Shown here: positions 42,025-51,237 of the stretch, piece by piece
How positions within the stretch are numbered: the stretch's first letter is position 1
Layout: each line of letters starts with the position of its first letter
Source: HGM04593 sp045654645
Lineage (GTDB): Bacteria; Bacteroidota; Bacteroidia; Bacteroidales; Bacteroidaceae
NCBI GenBank assembly: GCA_045654645.1
Contig: JAZONR010000066.1
Coordinates: forward strand, 1 to 57,103
Length of the DNA: 57,103 bases
Direction of reading: 5' to 3'
Position numbers and translations under genes: made by a program
Notes under the pieces: model-generated
Databases searched by the model: none
What the model was told of the DNA's origin: nothing
Seen by the model: only the letters and a program-made list of their open reading frames with translations

Positions 42025-44346
42025 ATGCAGGCAATAAATTATTCGTTGCGTTATCTGCTTAAGAGACGCGGTAACTCACTGGCGAGGCTTCTCTCCTTGT
42101 CGTTGGGAATGGCTGTGGCGCTTCTTGTATTCTCCTATGTGGGTTTCAATATGTCGTTCAATAGCTTTTTCCCAAACAAGGAACGTGTATACCAGGTGTG
42201 GGTGAAGTCGCCGCAGTTCGGCATATCCGAGAAGCAGGTGAAGCCGCTTGCACCGAATATTGTTGCTGATATGCCCCGGGTTGAGGCTGCAGCTCATTTC
42301 ATAGAAGTGGAGAAGATTTTTGGCACCACAGACAATGTTATGACTGCCACGGCGTTGGAAACAAATAGCACTCTTTTCGATGTCCTCGACTTTGGGGTAA
42401 TCAGTGGCGACCCTCATCGCATATTAAGCAGTGAGGGGGCGGCTGCCGGTGAGGTGATGATTTCGGAGCGTCTTGCCAAGAGACATTTTGGTGATGAGGA
42501 CCCGCTTGGCAAGAAATTGGGGCTTATGGTTGTTGCCGGTGTGTTTGAGACGCCGCCGGCAAATCAGTCTATAGGTGATTTTGATATTCTTGAATATTTG
42601 CCCTATGATAGCAATGATGAGGTGTGGACAGGTGGGGATAGTTACTCCACATTCATAAAACTGCGCCCGGGGGCAGATATTGCAGAGATTGAGGCTGCAA
42701 TGCCTGCTTTTCTTGAGAGGCACGGTGTTGCCGGGCATTGCAAGGAGTGGCAGAAGAGTTTTCAATTTGTGCCTCTCACATCCACCGTGTATGTTTCGGG
42801 CGATGCAAAGCAGATGAATATTATATATTCGGCTATTGCGCTCATTGCCCTTGTGGTGGCTTGTTTGAATTATGTGCTGCTCACAATATCTTCACTGGCC
42901 GAGCGTAGTCGCACTATTGCCACAATGAAGTGTAACGGTGCTTCGCGTTGTGGAATATTTGGTATGCTGTTGATGGAAACGCTGTTGTTGCTTGTTGCTT
43001 CGGTGGTTGTTGCGGCGTTGGCAATTGGCTGTTTGAACGGCGAGATATCAGCTCTTCTTGGTTATGAGGTTGCCGACCTCTTTGCGCCGGAGAGGATATG
43101 GATTCCTCTGCTTGTGTGCATTGTGGGTTTTGCTGTTGCCGGTCTTGTCCCTGCGGCATTGTTCTCTGTGGTGAGTGTGAATTATGCTTTCCGACGCGGC
43201 GGCGACAACCGTGTGTGGTGGAAGAAGGTGCTTATGTTTGTGCAGGTGGCAGCAACGGTGGCAGTGGTAATATTTCTTATGGTAACAGACAGGCAGGCGT
43301 CGCATATAATGAGTGCCGATTATGGATACAAGTTTGACAGGCTTATGGCTTTGCAGCTCTCTACAGAGATTGGGAATAGCAGCGCTATTGCCGACAGGTT
43401 GCACACACTGCCTTTTGTTGAGAATGTGGGAATGTCGGCCCAGTCTCCGCTCGAGGGCTATTCGGGAATGCCTTGTGTCGATGAACAGGGTAATCTGTTG
43501 TTTAGCTGCCGCTGGGATATAATAGACCACAACTATATTCCTTCGATGCAGATGAGAATTGTGCAAGGTCGTAATTTCTTTCCCACCGACGGTGCCGATA
43601 AGGTTATTGTGAACGAGAAGTATGTGGAGATGCGTGGTTGGGAGGATTCCCCGTTGGGAAAGGTTATCTACGATGGGTCGGGGCAGGCATTTGAGATTGT
43701 GGGTGTTGTTGCCGATTTTAGAATGATGAGCAGCGGTGTTACAGAACCTATTGTGATGCACACAGTGCCTTATATTAGTGATATTGCCCCCGATTATAAG
43801 GCAGTGGTGCTGTATAACATACTTCTCAATGAGGTTAATGAGGAGAATGTGAAGGCGCTTGATGAGGCTGTGTCGTCTGTTTATAATGATTACTTCAAAT
43901 ACAAGCTTGTGTATTATGGCGACTGGGTGGAACACACGTTTGCCGATGTGAAAGAGATGCGTGCCACTATGCTTGTGGTAACCGTGGTGGTGTTGATAAT
44001 TTCTCTCATAGGCTTGTGTGGCTACATTCAGGGCGAGATGGTGCGTCGCCGCAAGGAGATTGCCGTGCGCAAGGTGTGTGGTGCTTCTACAGCCGAGGTG
44101 CTTGTGGCCGTTGGAACGAAACTGCTGTTGGTGGTATTGCCGGCAACGGTGTGTGGCGTGGTGCTTGCCGTGTGGTGGAAGAGTGTTTGGCTTGCCACAC
44201 TTGCGCAGATGCGCTGCAATGTCCCATTGTGGCTCTATTTGTGTGGTGTATTGGCTGTGGTGGCTGTTGTCTATGCCGTGCAGTTGCTGCTCTCGTGGCG
44301 CGCGGCCAATGCTAACCCCGTTGATACGATAAAGAGCGGAAATTGA
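42025..44346 (+). CDS. FtsX-like ABC transporter permease 2
   Basis: A 773-residue permease with the same plan as its neighbours: N-terminal helix (SLSLGMAVALLVFSYVGFNM), periplasmic domain, central helices (IIYSAIALIALVVACLNYVL, LLMETLLLLVASVVVAALAI, IPLLVCIVGFAVAGLVPAAL), a further helix near 405-425, second periplasmic domain and C-terminal helices ending in NPVDTIKSG. The motif MVRRRKEIAVRKVCGAS marks the FtsX core. It is the most diverged of the three. Cargo unknown; co-transcribed. Confidence 0.88.
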   Translation: MQAINYSLRYLLKRRGNSLARLLSLSLGMAVALLVFSYVGFNMSFNSFFPNKERVYQVWVKSPQFGISEKQVKPLAPNIVADMPRVEAAAHFIEVEKIFGTTDNVMTATALETNSTLFDVLDFGVISGDPHRILSSEGAAAGEVMISERLAKRHFGDEDPLGKKLGLMVVAGVFETPPANQSIGDFDILEYLPYDSNDEVWTGGDSYSTFIKLRPGADIAEIEAAMPAFLERHGVAGHCKEWQKSFQFVPLTSTVYVSGDAKQMNIIYSAIALIALVVACLNYVLLTISSLAERSRTIATMKCNGASRCGIFGMLLMETLLLLVASVVVAALAIGCLNGEISALLGYEVADLFAPERIWIPLLVCIVGFAVAGLVPAALFSVVSVNYAFRRGGDNRVWWKKVLMFVQVAATVAVVIFLMVTDRQASHIMSADYGYKFDRLMALQLSTEIGNSSAIADRLHTLPFVENVGMSAQSPLEGYSGMPCVDEQGNLLFSCRWDIIDHNYIPSMQMRIVQGRNFFPTDGADKVIVNEKYVEMRGWEDSPLGKVIYDGSGQAFEIVGVVADFRMMSSGVTEPIVMHTVPYISDIAPDYKAVVLYNILLNEVNEENVKALDEAVSSVYNDYFKYKLVYYGDWVEHTFADVKEMRATMLVVTVVVLIISLIGLCGYIQGEMVRRRKEIAVRKVCGASTAEVLVAVGTKLLLVVLPATVCGVVLAVWWKSVWLATLAQMRCNVPLWLYLCGVLAVVAVVYAVQLLLSWRAANANPVDTIKSGN

Positions 44347-44365
44347 AAAGAAAGGATATTATTTT

Positions 44366-46738
44366 ATGAAAATTGCGATAAAGAATTTTATAACTACACT
44401 CAAACGCTACAAGGCTGCATCGATGCTCAATCTGTTGGGGCTTGCTATGGCATTTGCGGCTTTCTATGTGATTATGACACAGGTGTACAGCGCTTTTACT
44501 TTCAATGCTTCAATCAAGGACAATGAGAGGGTGTATATGGTGTCGCCATACCACGAAGGCCTTGGCGGTTGGTCGGAGAATGTTCCTAACCCCATCTGTT
44601 ACGAGACAGCCGCCGAGCTTCCCCAGGTGGAGGCCATTGCATCGATGAATCCTTTTGGCGATGATGTGCCGGTGTGGATAAAGAGAGAGGGTGAGAACTA
44701 CGAGAGAAACAAAATGACAGTAGTACGTTGCACAAGTTCAATACTTGATGTCTTCTCTTTCGATATCATTGCCGGAAATGTGGATGATTTCAAGCAGAAG
44801 GATGCCGTGGTGCTGTCGCAGAGCACGGCCGAGGCTATGGGCATCACTGTCGGTTCGATAATAAAACTCGACGAAGGTAACGTACAGCCCGGAACGCCGC
44901 TCACGGTGGTGGCTTTGTTCAAGGATTTCCCCGAGAATACAATCCTTGCGGGTCGCGAGGCTTTCCGCAATGACAACCGCGAGTATGGTATGACGAACAA
45001 CAACTGGAACTATTCGGTTTTCATTAAACTGCGCACGGATGCCGCCCCTGCCGATTATGTGGCTCTGTGGAGCAAGAAACACTACGAATTCAATCAGGCG
45101 CGTTATGCCGAATATGTTGCAGCGACAGGTCAGGAAATAGACGAAAAGGAGAGGGAGAAGATGTTCAAGATGCCGGTGAGGCTGATGCCTATGGATGAGT
45201 TCTATTTTAGTACCGAGTATGAGTACTATTCCTGTGGCTCTTGGGAAGTTACAATGATAATGCTTGCCATTGCTCTTGTGATTGTTGTTGTGGCATTCAT
45301 AAACTTTGTGAACTTCTTTATAGCGCTTGTGCCGGTGCGTATACGCTCGGTAAATATCTGCAAGGTGTTCGGGGCAGGGCTGTGGACGTTGCGCAGGAAC
45401 TTTTTCTTTGAAGCCGTGGGGCTTGTTATAATAGCGCTTGTAGTGGCTCTGTGCACCGTGTCGCTTATTAAAGGCAGTGTGGTGAGCGAGTATGCAAGCT
45501 ATTCGATTGCTCTTGCCGACAATGTAGCGGCGGTGGCGTTGGTGCTTCTAATAGCAGTGGTTATGGCCATCTGCGTGGCCGCGTACCCTGCGTTCTATAT
45601 AACGCATTTCAATGCTTCAATGGCTGTGAAAAAGGGCTTTGCGTCATCAAAGGCGGGCCGGGCATTGCGCGCCGGGCTTGTTGCAGTGCAGTTCATTGTG
45701 TCAATGGTGTTGATGATTCTTGCACTGGTGTTCTCTATGCAGTATGCATATATGATTCGCTACGATGTTGGCATTGACCGTGAGAACCTGCTTGTGGTGA
45801 AAAGCGAAGACCTTGCAACAAAGCACGAACTCTTTGTGAAGAGACTTGCCGAGAGTCCCAATATCGCTGCGGTTACATCAACCAATTGGGAAATATTTGC
45901 ATCAGATGGATTTAATGGCAGAATCATAGACGGCAAGGAGATAAGGATGCAGATTCACTATGTGCGCCATAACGCTCCCGAGGTGTTTGGTATTCCTGTG
46001 ATAATGGGCAACGGTTTTGTCAAGGGTACTCCGGGATATCTCATAACCGACTACACTTCGCAGGCTACGGGTCTTGGAATAGGCGACAAGTGGGATGGCG
46101 AGGAGATTGTTGGTGTGATACCGCACATCAATCTTGTGGGTGCAGACAAAGCAAAGACAAATACAATGCTTTATAGTCAGGGCGAATCCGCTTACAGGAA
46201 GTATTTCTATGTCCGACTGCACAAGAATGTTGATGTTGAGGCTGTTTGTGCCGAAATATGTGCCGTTGCCAAGGAGATTGAACCGAATGTGTATGACCCC
46301 GAGATTGAGTTTGTGGATGATGCTATTGCCAAGATTTATGGCGATACAAAGAAACAGGCTGTGCTTGTTTCGCTGTTCGCGCTCATTGCTGTTGTGATAT
46401 CATTGATGGGGGTGTTCGGCATTGTTCTGTTTGAGACACAGCACCGTCGCAGCGAGATTGCCGTGCGCAAGGTCTATGGTGCCACAAGCGGCAGTGTGGT
46501 GGCTATGTTCAATCGCAAATATATGTCTATTGTTGTCTCTTGCTTTGTGGTTGCGGCTCCGGTGGCGTGGATTATTGCCGATAGGTGGTTGCAGCAGTTT
46601 GTGAATCGCATTGATGTTTCATTGTGGGCGATGCTTGCAGTGCTTGCAGCTGTGGCGTTTTTGACGGCTCTGCTTGTTACTGTGCGCTCTTTGGCGGCTG
46701 CAATGGACAACCCTGCCGATGTGGTGAATTCCAATTGA
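44366..46738 (+). CDS. FtsX-like ABC transporter permease 3
   Basis: A 790-residue permease, similar in plan and in sequence to permease 1 (both open with FI..LKRY..S..LN and share IP/LVPVRI..., LFETQ.RR.EI..R.V.GA). Membrane segments lie at about 18-38, 305-330, 355-375, 390-410, 435-455 and three near the C-terminus. It starts 19 bases after permease 2. The likeness of 1 and 3 suggests a duplication within the operon. The hairpin at 46745-46780 ends the message after this gene. Confidence 0.88.
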   Translation: MKIAIKNFITTLKRYKAASMLNLLGLAMAFAAFYVIMTQVYSAFTFNASIKDNERVYMVSPYHEGLGGWSENVPNPICYETAAELPQVEAIASMNPFGDDVPVWIKREGENYERNKMTVVRCTSSILDVFSFDIIAGNVDDFKQKDAVVLSQSTAEAMGITVGSIIKLDEGNVQPGTPLTVVALFKDFPENTILAGREAFRNDNREYGMTNNNWNYSVFIKLRTDAAPADYVALWSKKHYEFNQARYAEYVAATGQEIDEKEREKMFKMPVRLMPMDEFYFSTEYEYYSCGSWEVTMIMLAIALVIVVVAFINFVNFFIALVPVRIRSVNICKVFGAGLWTLRRNFFFEAVGLVIIALVVALCTVSLIKGSVVSEYASYSIALADNVAAVALVLLIAVVMAICVAAYPAFYITHFNASMAVKKGFASSKAGRALRAGLVAVQFIVSMVLMILALVFSMQYAYMIRYDVGIDRENLLVVKSEDLATKHELFVKRLAESPNIAAVTSTNWEIFASDGFNGRIIDGKEIRMQIHYVRHNAPEVFGIPVIMGNGFVKGTPGYLITDYTSQATGLGIGDKWDGEEIVGVIPHINLVGADKAKTNTMLYSQGESAYRKYFYVRLHKNVDVEAVCAEICAVAKEIEPNVYDPEIEFVDDAIAKIYGDTKKQAVLVSLFALIAVVISLMGVFGIVLFETQHRRSEIAVRKVYGATSGSVVAMFNRKYMSIVVSCFVVAAPVAWIIADRWLQQFVNRIDVSLWAMLAVLAAVAFLTALLVTVRSLAAAMDNPADVVNSN

Positions 46739-46744
46739 AATATT

Positions 46745-46780
46745 ATTTTCTCATTCCGCACCGGCACGGAATGAGAAAAT
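46745..46780 (+). terminator. Terminator after permease 3
   Basis: ATTTTCTCATTCCG (46745-46758) and its complement (46767-46780) make a perfect 14-bp stem with an eight-base loop, then TTATTATT. It separates the exporter genes from the two-component genes. TAACTTCG at 46788-46795 may be the -7 box for the regulator. Confidence 0.7.
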
Positions 46781-46812
46781 TTATTATTAACTTCGCACTA
46801 TAATACTTTTTT

Positions 46813-48153
46813 ATGGCAAAGAGAGGGACATTACTTATAGTAGATGACAACAGGAACATCTTGTCGGCGGTGAAACTGCTTGCCGACAGCTATTTTGCAA
46901 AGGTGGTAACGCTATCTTCACCGGTAACGCTTCTCTCTGCAATATCGGCCGAGAGCCCCGATGTGGTGCTGCTTGATATGAATTTTCACGCGGGCATAAA
47001 CACAGGTAACGAAGGTTTGTATTGGCTCAAGGAGGTGAATGCGAAATTTCCACAGGTCAGGGTGGTGCTCTTCACTGCGTATGCCGACATTGACCTCGCA
47101 GTTAAGGCAATGAAGCACGGTGCTTTTGATTTTGTGGTTAAGCCGTGGAACAATGACAAACTGCTGGAGACGCTCATCAATGCCTGCTCCAAGGCTAAAG
47201 AGGTTGCCAAGAAAGTGCCACCAAAGCCGCAGCGCAAGGAGATACCTATGTTTTGGGGCGAGAGTGCCGAGATGAAGCACATACGAATGATTGTGGAGCG
47301 CGTGGCTGTTACCGATGCAAATATCTTAATCACCGGGGAGAATGGTACCGGAAAGGAGGTGCTTGCACGCGAGATTCACCGTTTGTCGGCGCGCAAGGAG
47401 AAGGAGATGCTTGCTATTGATATGGGTGCCATTCCCGAGCCCCTCTTCGAGAGTGAACTGTTTGGACACAAGAAGGGTGCTTTCACCGATGCGCACACCG
47501 ACCGTGCGGGTAAGATGGTGGCAGCAAGCGGCTCCACCCTGTTTATGGATGAGATTGGCAACCTGCCGCTGCATCTGCAGGCCAAAATGCTTGTGGCGCT
47601 TCAGAGCCGCACTGTGGTGCCTGTTGGAAGCAATGTGCAACAGCCGATAGATATACGTCTTGTAACGGCTACCAACCGCGACCTCCCGGAGATGGTGGAA
47701 AAGGGGGAGTTCCGTCAGGACCTTCTCTACCGCATCAACACTATCCACATTAATCTGCCGCCGTTGAGACGTCGCGCGGTGGATATTGTGCCGCTTGCGG
47801 GGATATTTCTTCAGCACTATTGCGAGAAGTATGGCAAGGAGGTTATTGCGCTTTCGCCGGAGGCTGCTGCTGCGCTCACAGCACATCCATTCGAGGGTAA
47901 CATTCGTGAGTTGCAGAATGTAATTGAGAAGGCGGTGATAATGTGCGACGGCAGTGAGCTTGCAGCGAGAGACCTGCAGCTTCATTCTCAACCAACCCAC
48001 TCGCGCAAAGCTGCTACAACGCTCGATGAGATGGAACGTGCTGCAATAGTTGATGCCATTTCGTCGTGTGGTGGCAACCTCTCAATGGTTGCACAAAGGC
48101 TGGGGATAACGCGACAGACTTTGTATAACAAAATAAAACGCTATGGCTTATGA
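46813..48153 (+). CDS. Sigma-54-dependent response regulator, NtrC family
   Basis: A 446-residue activator. The receiver domain (1-about 125) has the acidic pair D11-D12, phosphoacceptor D55 in VVLLDMNF, T88 and K110. The AAA+ domain (about 150-385) has Walker A GENGTGKE (175-182), Walker B LFMDEIGN and the sigma-54 contact loop GAFTDA (222-227), a variant of GAFTGA. A Fis-type HTH (GGNLSMVAQRLGITRQTLYN) closes the protein. It should activate the sigma-54 promoter at 36083-36110 upstream of the exporter genes. The stop overlaps the kinase ATG by four bases (ATGA). Confidence 0.95.
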   Translation: MAKRGTLLIVDDNRNILSAVKLLADSYFAKVVTLSSPVTLLSAISAESPDVVLLDMNFHAGINTGNEGLYWLKEVNAKFPQVRVVLFTAYADIDLAVKAMKHGAFDFVVKPWNNDKLLETLINACSKAKEVAKKVPPKPQRKEIPMFWGESAEMKHIRMIVERVAVTDANILITGENGTGKEVLAREIHRLSARKEKEMLAIDMGAIPEPLFESELFGHKKGAFTDAHTDRAGKMVAASGSTLFMDEIGNLPLHLQAKMLVALQSRTVVPVGSNVQQPIDIRLVTATNRDLPEMVEKGEFRQDLLYRINTIHINLPPLRRRAVDIVPLAGIFLQHYCEKYGKEVIALSPEAAAALTAHPFEGNIRELQNVIEKAVIMCDGSELAARDLQLHSQPTHSRKAATTLDEMERAAIVDAISSCGGNLSMVAQRLGITRQTLYNKIKRYGL

Positions 48154-49454
48154 GCAGGCACAGGTTGTCCATTAACAGAATATATGTGCTTGTGGCCTTG
48201 CTGGCGGCAATGGCTTTGCTGGCCGGTTGGCTTTGGGCACAAGGGTATCGCGCCCTTGTGTTTTTGGTTTTTCTGGTTGTGCTTGTGTCGGCGTGGAAAC
48301 TTGCCGGCATTTATCGCCGGTTTGTGAGAAACCTTGATTTTATATTCAACGCTGTGCGCAACAATGACTATTCCTTTCGTTTTACAGATAAATCGGGGAG
48401 AATGGGAAGTTCGGTTATTGGATATTCGCTCAATCGTGTGAAGGAGGTGCTCGATGAGGCAAAGGTGAAGAATAGCGAGAAGGAGAGATATTATGAAACG
48501 ATAATAGAGTGTGCCAACATTGGTATAGTGCTGTTGATGGATAATGGCCTGGTGGTGAAGAGTAACAGCAGGGCGCTGGAACTTTTGGGGGTGCCGCTGT
48601 TGAGCCACATCGACAGGTTGCGTCCCTTGTCGCAGGAATTGGCCGATACAATGAAGGTTATTACTCCTTCGCAGCAGCGCAGTGTTAATTGTTTAACAGA
48701 GAGCGGTGATGTGAGCCTGCTGCTCAGTTGCTCATCAATGGAGTATTCCGGCTGTATGTTGCGGGTGGTAACAATAGAGAATATTAACCGTGAACTTGAC
48801 ACGCAAGAGGGGCTTGCGTGGGAGAAATTAACCCGTATCCTCACACACGAGATTATGAATTCTCTTGCACCGGTAACTTCAATAAGCAACACTCTGTTAC
48901 ACAATTGTGATGATGTGGAGATGGTGCAGCAGGGGTTGGAAACAATACACTCCACAAGCGACAGGCTGATGAGTTTTGTGGACTCCTTCCGCTCGGTAAC
49001 ACGCATACCGCCCCCGCAGAAGTCGCCGTTCTATCTTGCAGAGCTTGTGAAGGAGGTGTTGTTGCTTGTTGAAACAGAAAATATAGAAACCAAGGTAGAT
49101 ATCTCCCCGGTGGATACAATGCTTTATGCCGATCGTGGGCAGCTCTCTCAAGTGGTTCTCAACCTTTTGAAAAATGCAGTGGAGGCTTGCTTGAAATATG
49201 ACGGAGAGAAGTTAGTGGAAGTAATTTCAACCATAGAAAGTGATGAGAAGATACGCATTTCTATAATTAATAGCGGTGATGCAATACCGGCCGATGTGGT
49301 AGAGAATATCTTTACCCCTTTCTTCACCACCAAACAGGATGGCTCGGGTATTGGCCTTGCGGTTTCCAAGCAGATAATGCGTCTGCACGGTGGCACGCTG
49401 CGTCTCTCGCATAACTCAAACGGTAGAGTTGCTTTTGAAATTGTTATGGAGTGA
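48150..49454 (+). CDS. Sensor histidine kinase partner
   Basis: A 434-residue kinase with two membrane helices near the N-terminus (about 11-30 and 34-53) and almost no periplasmic loop. A PAS-like region (about 115-215) precedes the phosphoacceptor H233 in THEIMNSLAPVTSIS. The ATPase domain has the N box QVVLNLLKNAVEAC (N342) and G box DGSGIGLAVSKQIM. The minimal loop suggests sensing in the membrane or cytoplasm, for instance of a lipid or envelope stress signal. Gene overlap and position make it the cognate partner of the preceding regulator. Confidence 0.92.
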   Translation: MSRHRLSINRIYVLVALLAAMALLAGWLWAQGYRALVFLVFLVVLVSAWKLAGIYRRFVRNLDFIFNAVRNNDYSFRFTDKSGRMGSSVIGYSLNRVKEVLDEAKVKNSEKERYYETIIECANIGIVLLMDNGLVVKSNSRALELLGVPLLSHIDRLRPLSQELADTMKVITPSQQRSVNCLTESGDVSLLLSCSSMEYSGCMLRVVTIENINRELDTQEGLAWEKLTRILTHEIMNSLAPVTSISNTLLHNCDDVEMVQQGLETIHSTSDRLMSFVDSFRSVTRIPPPQKSPFYLAELVKEVLLLVETENIETKVDISPVDTMLYADRGQLSQVVLNLLKNAVEACLKYDGEKLVEVISTIESDEKIRISIINSGDAIPADVVENIFTPFFTTKQDGSGIGLAVSKQIMRLHGGTLRLSHNSNGRVAFEIVME

Positions 49455-49496
49455 ATTAAACGATAAATTGATAAAGAATATCTAAAAACATATACG

Positions 49497-49691
49497 ATGA
49501 AAACACGTAAAAAAGAGGTTTTTACCTACGCTGTTTCAGCTTTTCTTTTTGCTTTTCCCTTGCAGCTTTTTGTTGACTGGGTGTCGGGGCACGTTATAAG
49601 CGAGACCCCTGTGTGGGTATATGTTGTTGGCGCACTCATCTTCTCGGCCCTTTCTACGCTGTTCAACTTCTTGTTCGCTAAAAGAAAGTAG
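49497..49691 (+). CDS. Small membrane protein (64 aa)
   Basis: A 64-residue protein with two hydrophobic segments (VFTYAVSAFLFAFPLQLFVD and VWVYVVGALIFSALSTLFNF) separated by VSGHVISET, and a basic end (AKRK). It resembles the small two-helix proteins found in many Bacteroidetes. It lies 43 bases after the histidine kinase and could belong to the same message. No function known. Confidence 0.6.
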   Translation: MKTRKKEVFTYAVSAFLFAFPLQLFVDWVSGHVISETPVWVYVVGALIFSALSTLFNFLFAKRK

Positions 49692-49726
49692 TATATGGAA
49701 CCGGTTGAGGGTTGTGAGTCTCCTTT

Positions 49727-50404
49727 TCAAATTTCTATTATTTGTGCGTGGTGGTCGCTGAACTTGCTGTTCCATTCCTCAAGCCGGTATTTCGCATTTT
49801 CAATGTTCGTAAAGGTGTAGTCGAGGAAAAATTTTTGCTCTTCCCTGAACTGCCAATGATATGTCGTTTTGCTCTCTTTGCCGAAATTCTCATTGGACTG
49901 TTTGTGATACAGGCTGTATATGTTGTGCTTTGAGAGAAAATCCACAATCTGCAACAGTGTTCCACGCTTTGGACTTTCGTCTGATTGTCCCACAAAACAG
50001 TTGAAATCGCCCGACAGAACAACTCGCTTGCCATTGAAATATGGTGCATAGTATTTAATGGCCTCAAGTGCTATTTGTGGATAGCCCATATTTTTGTTCG
50101 CTTTTGTTTTTGTGGGCCACATCGCAATTAAGAGTAAATTGCCACAGCATAAGGGCAATATATATTTATACTCTTCGCTGAACCATTCCGGCACGGAAAA
50201 GTCATACTCCTTTCTGCATATAACCCCAAGTCCCTTTGTACTCTCTTCGGGGCTTGAGAATCGGAACAGAGTGTACTCTTCGGGCAGAATCACCTCTGCC
50301 GATGAGTGAATTTCCGGGAGAATATAGACATCTGCATCGTATTCCAATAGCGAGTCGATTTTCTCCTGTGAATGGTTGTGTATGTTGTATGATATAATCT
50401 TCAT
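49727..50404 (-). CDS. Endonuclease/exonuclease/phosphatase family protein
   Basis: A 225-residue cytoplasmic hydrolase, no signal peptide. It has the EEP motifs MKIISYNIHNH, a metal-binding glutamate in YILPEIH, VVLSGDFNCF with the catalytic Asp/Asn, LDYTFT and SDHHAQI near the C-terminus. The family includes DNases, phosphodiesterases and phosphatases; the substrate is unknown. It lies opposite in direction to the small membrane gene, just before the phage remnant region. Confidence 0.85.
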   Translation of the reverse strand: MKIISYNIHNHSQEKIDSLLEYDADVYILPEIHSSAEVILPEEYTLFRFSSPEESTKGLGVICRKEYDFSVPEWFSEEYKYILPLCCGNLLLIAMWPTKTKANKNMGYPQIALEAIKYYAPYFNGKRVVLSGDFNCFVGQSDESPKRGTLLQIVDFLSKHNIYSLYHKQSNENFGKESKTTYHWQFREEQKFFLDYTFTNIENAKYRLEEWNSKFSDHHAQIIEI

Positions 50405-50470
50405 CGTGTTATGTGCCTTTTGTTAGGGTGGATGTTTACCACACCTGTGTTGCGAAATTAAATAAAAGAT

Positions 50471-50674
50471 ATGATAGATACAACAGTACTCACAGCACAT
50501 ATTTCAGCGTTCCGTGCCTTGGTAACACAAGAGGGATATCATTGAATGTGAAGATGACAGACCGATTGGGAGCAGTACGGCCATTTCACAGACACCGGGC
50601 GAGAGGCGGTGAACGTTGGAGAGGTAATCAAGAGCGAGGAGAAGCTTGCACACAAAACCAGTAGGAAGAAATAA
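50471..50674 (+). pseudogene. Broken phage-like gene
   Basis: The frame opens with MIDTTVLTAHISAFRALVTQ, which resembles the start of Bacteroides phage tail-type proteins, and is stopped by three in-frame TGA codons (50543-50557). The same frame then resumes as QTDWEQYGHFTDTGREAVNV followed by GEVIKSEEKLAHKTSRKK and ends at a normal stop. A once-longer gene has lost its middle or suffered compensating shifts. The stretch between 50405 and 50470 has nothing recognisable. Confidence 0.5.
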
Positions 50675-50700
50675 AGAAGAAACGCAAGGACACAAAGACA

Positions 50701-50976
50701 ATGGAGAAAGCAGCTTTAAGCTATGCGAAGTTCAACCGCATTGACCTTGAAGACGAACAGGCCGTGCCGTATGACCTTATCGTTGTTCAGCCGTTCACAG
50801 CCACCGATGACCCCTCTGTCCTTGGTATCAAGCCTATACCGAACATTCAGGAGAAGATACAGAAGATGATTGCAAAGTACCGTGCCGAGACGATAGACAT
50901 TGAAGATGTGGAGTATGAAGAGGCCGACTTGGAGGAGGATGTACTGTTTAATGGTGAAGGAGAAAGAAATAATTAG
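50701..50976 (+). CDS. Hypothetical acidic protein, phage context
   Basis: A 91-residue acidic protein (MEKAALSYAKFNRIDLEDEQ, then DLIVVQPFTATDDPSVLGIK, and a tail of DIEDVEYEEADLEED). It has no membrane segment. I do not recognise it, but its neighbours are phage fragments (tail-like, terminase) and it starts 26 bases after one of them, so it is probably an accessory phage gene that has survived. Confidence 0.5.
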   Translation: MEKAALSYAKFNRIDLEDEQAVPYDLIVVQPFTATDDPSVLGIKPIPNIQEKIQKMIAKYRAETIDIEDVEYEEADLEEDVLFNGEGERNN

Positions 50977-51040
50977 AATCATTTTGTTATGTAGTACAAA
51001 CTTGCTACATTTGCTCTATATTATCCTAATAGAGAAAATT

Positions 51041-51198
51041 ATGGCAAGACCAATTGGAGAAACGCCCGTTTTGTACGGGGAGGATGCCGTTCGTTTCTCA
51101 AAGGAATGGAAAACGTAAAATCGGCTACAGACGAAGAGAAAGAACGTGCTCGTAAAGCGTATGAAATGATGAAGAAGATTGCGACTTTCAAAATGTAG
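51041..51198 (+). pseudogene. Frameshifted small antitoxin-like gene
   Basis: The frame from ATG 51041 reads MARPIGETPVLYGEDAVRFS and stops after 25 codons. In the -1 frame, from 51106, it continues as MENVKSATDEEKERARKAYE followed by MMKKIATFKM. Joined with one added base, this gives an about 52-residue protein with the MARPI-ETP-L-G-DA-RF start seen in many small Bacteroidetes antitoxin-like proteins. One base seems lost in the AAGGAATGG region. Two overlapping ORFs or a programmed shift are less likely. It stands 39 bases before the kinase gene. Confidence 0.6.
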
Positions 51199-51237
51199 AA
51201 TATTCCTTTTTAATGTCAATATAATAGAGAACGCATT

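Noticed and set aside
50413..50664. An 83-codon frame over the broken phage gene
   Set aside because: Arginine-rich and out of frame with the recognisable phage-like segments.
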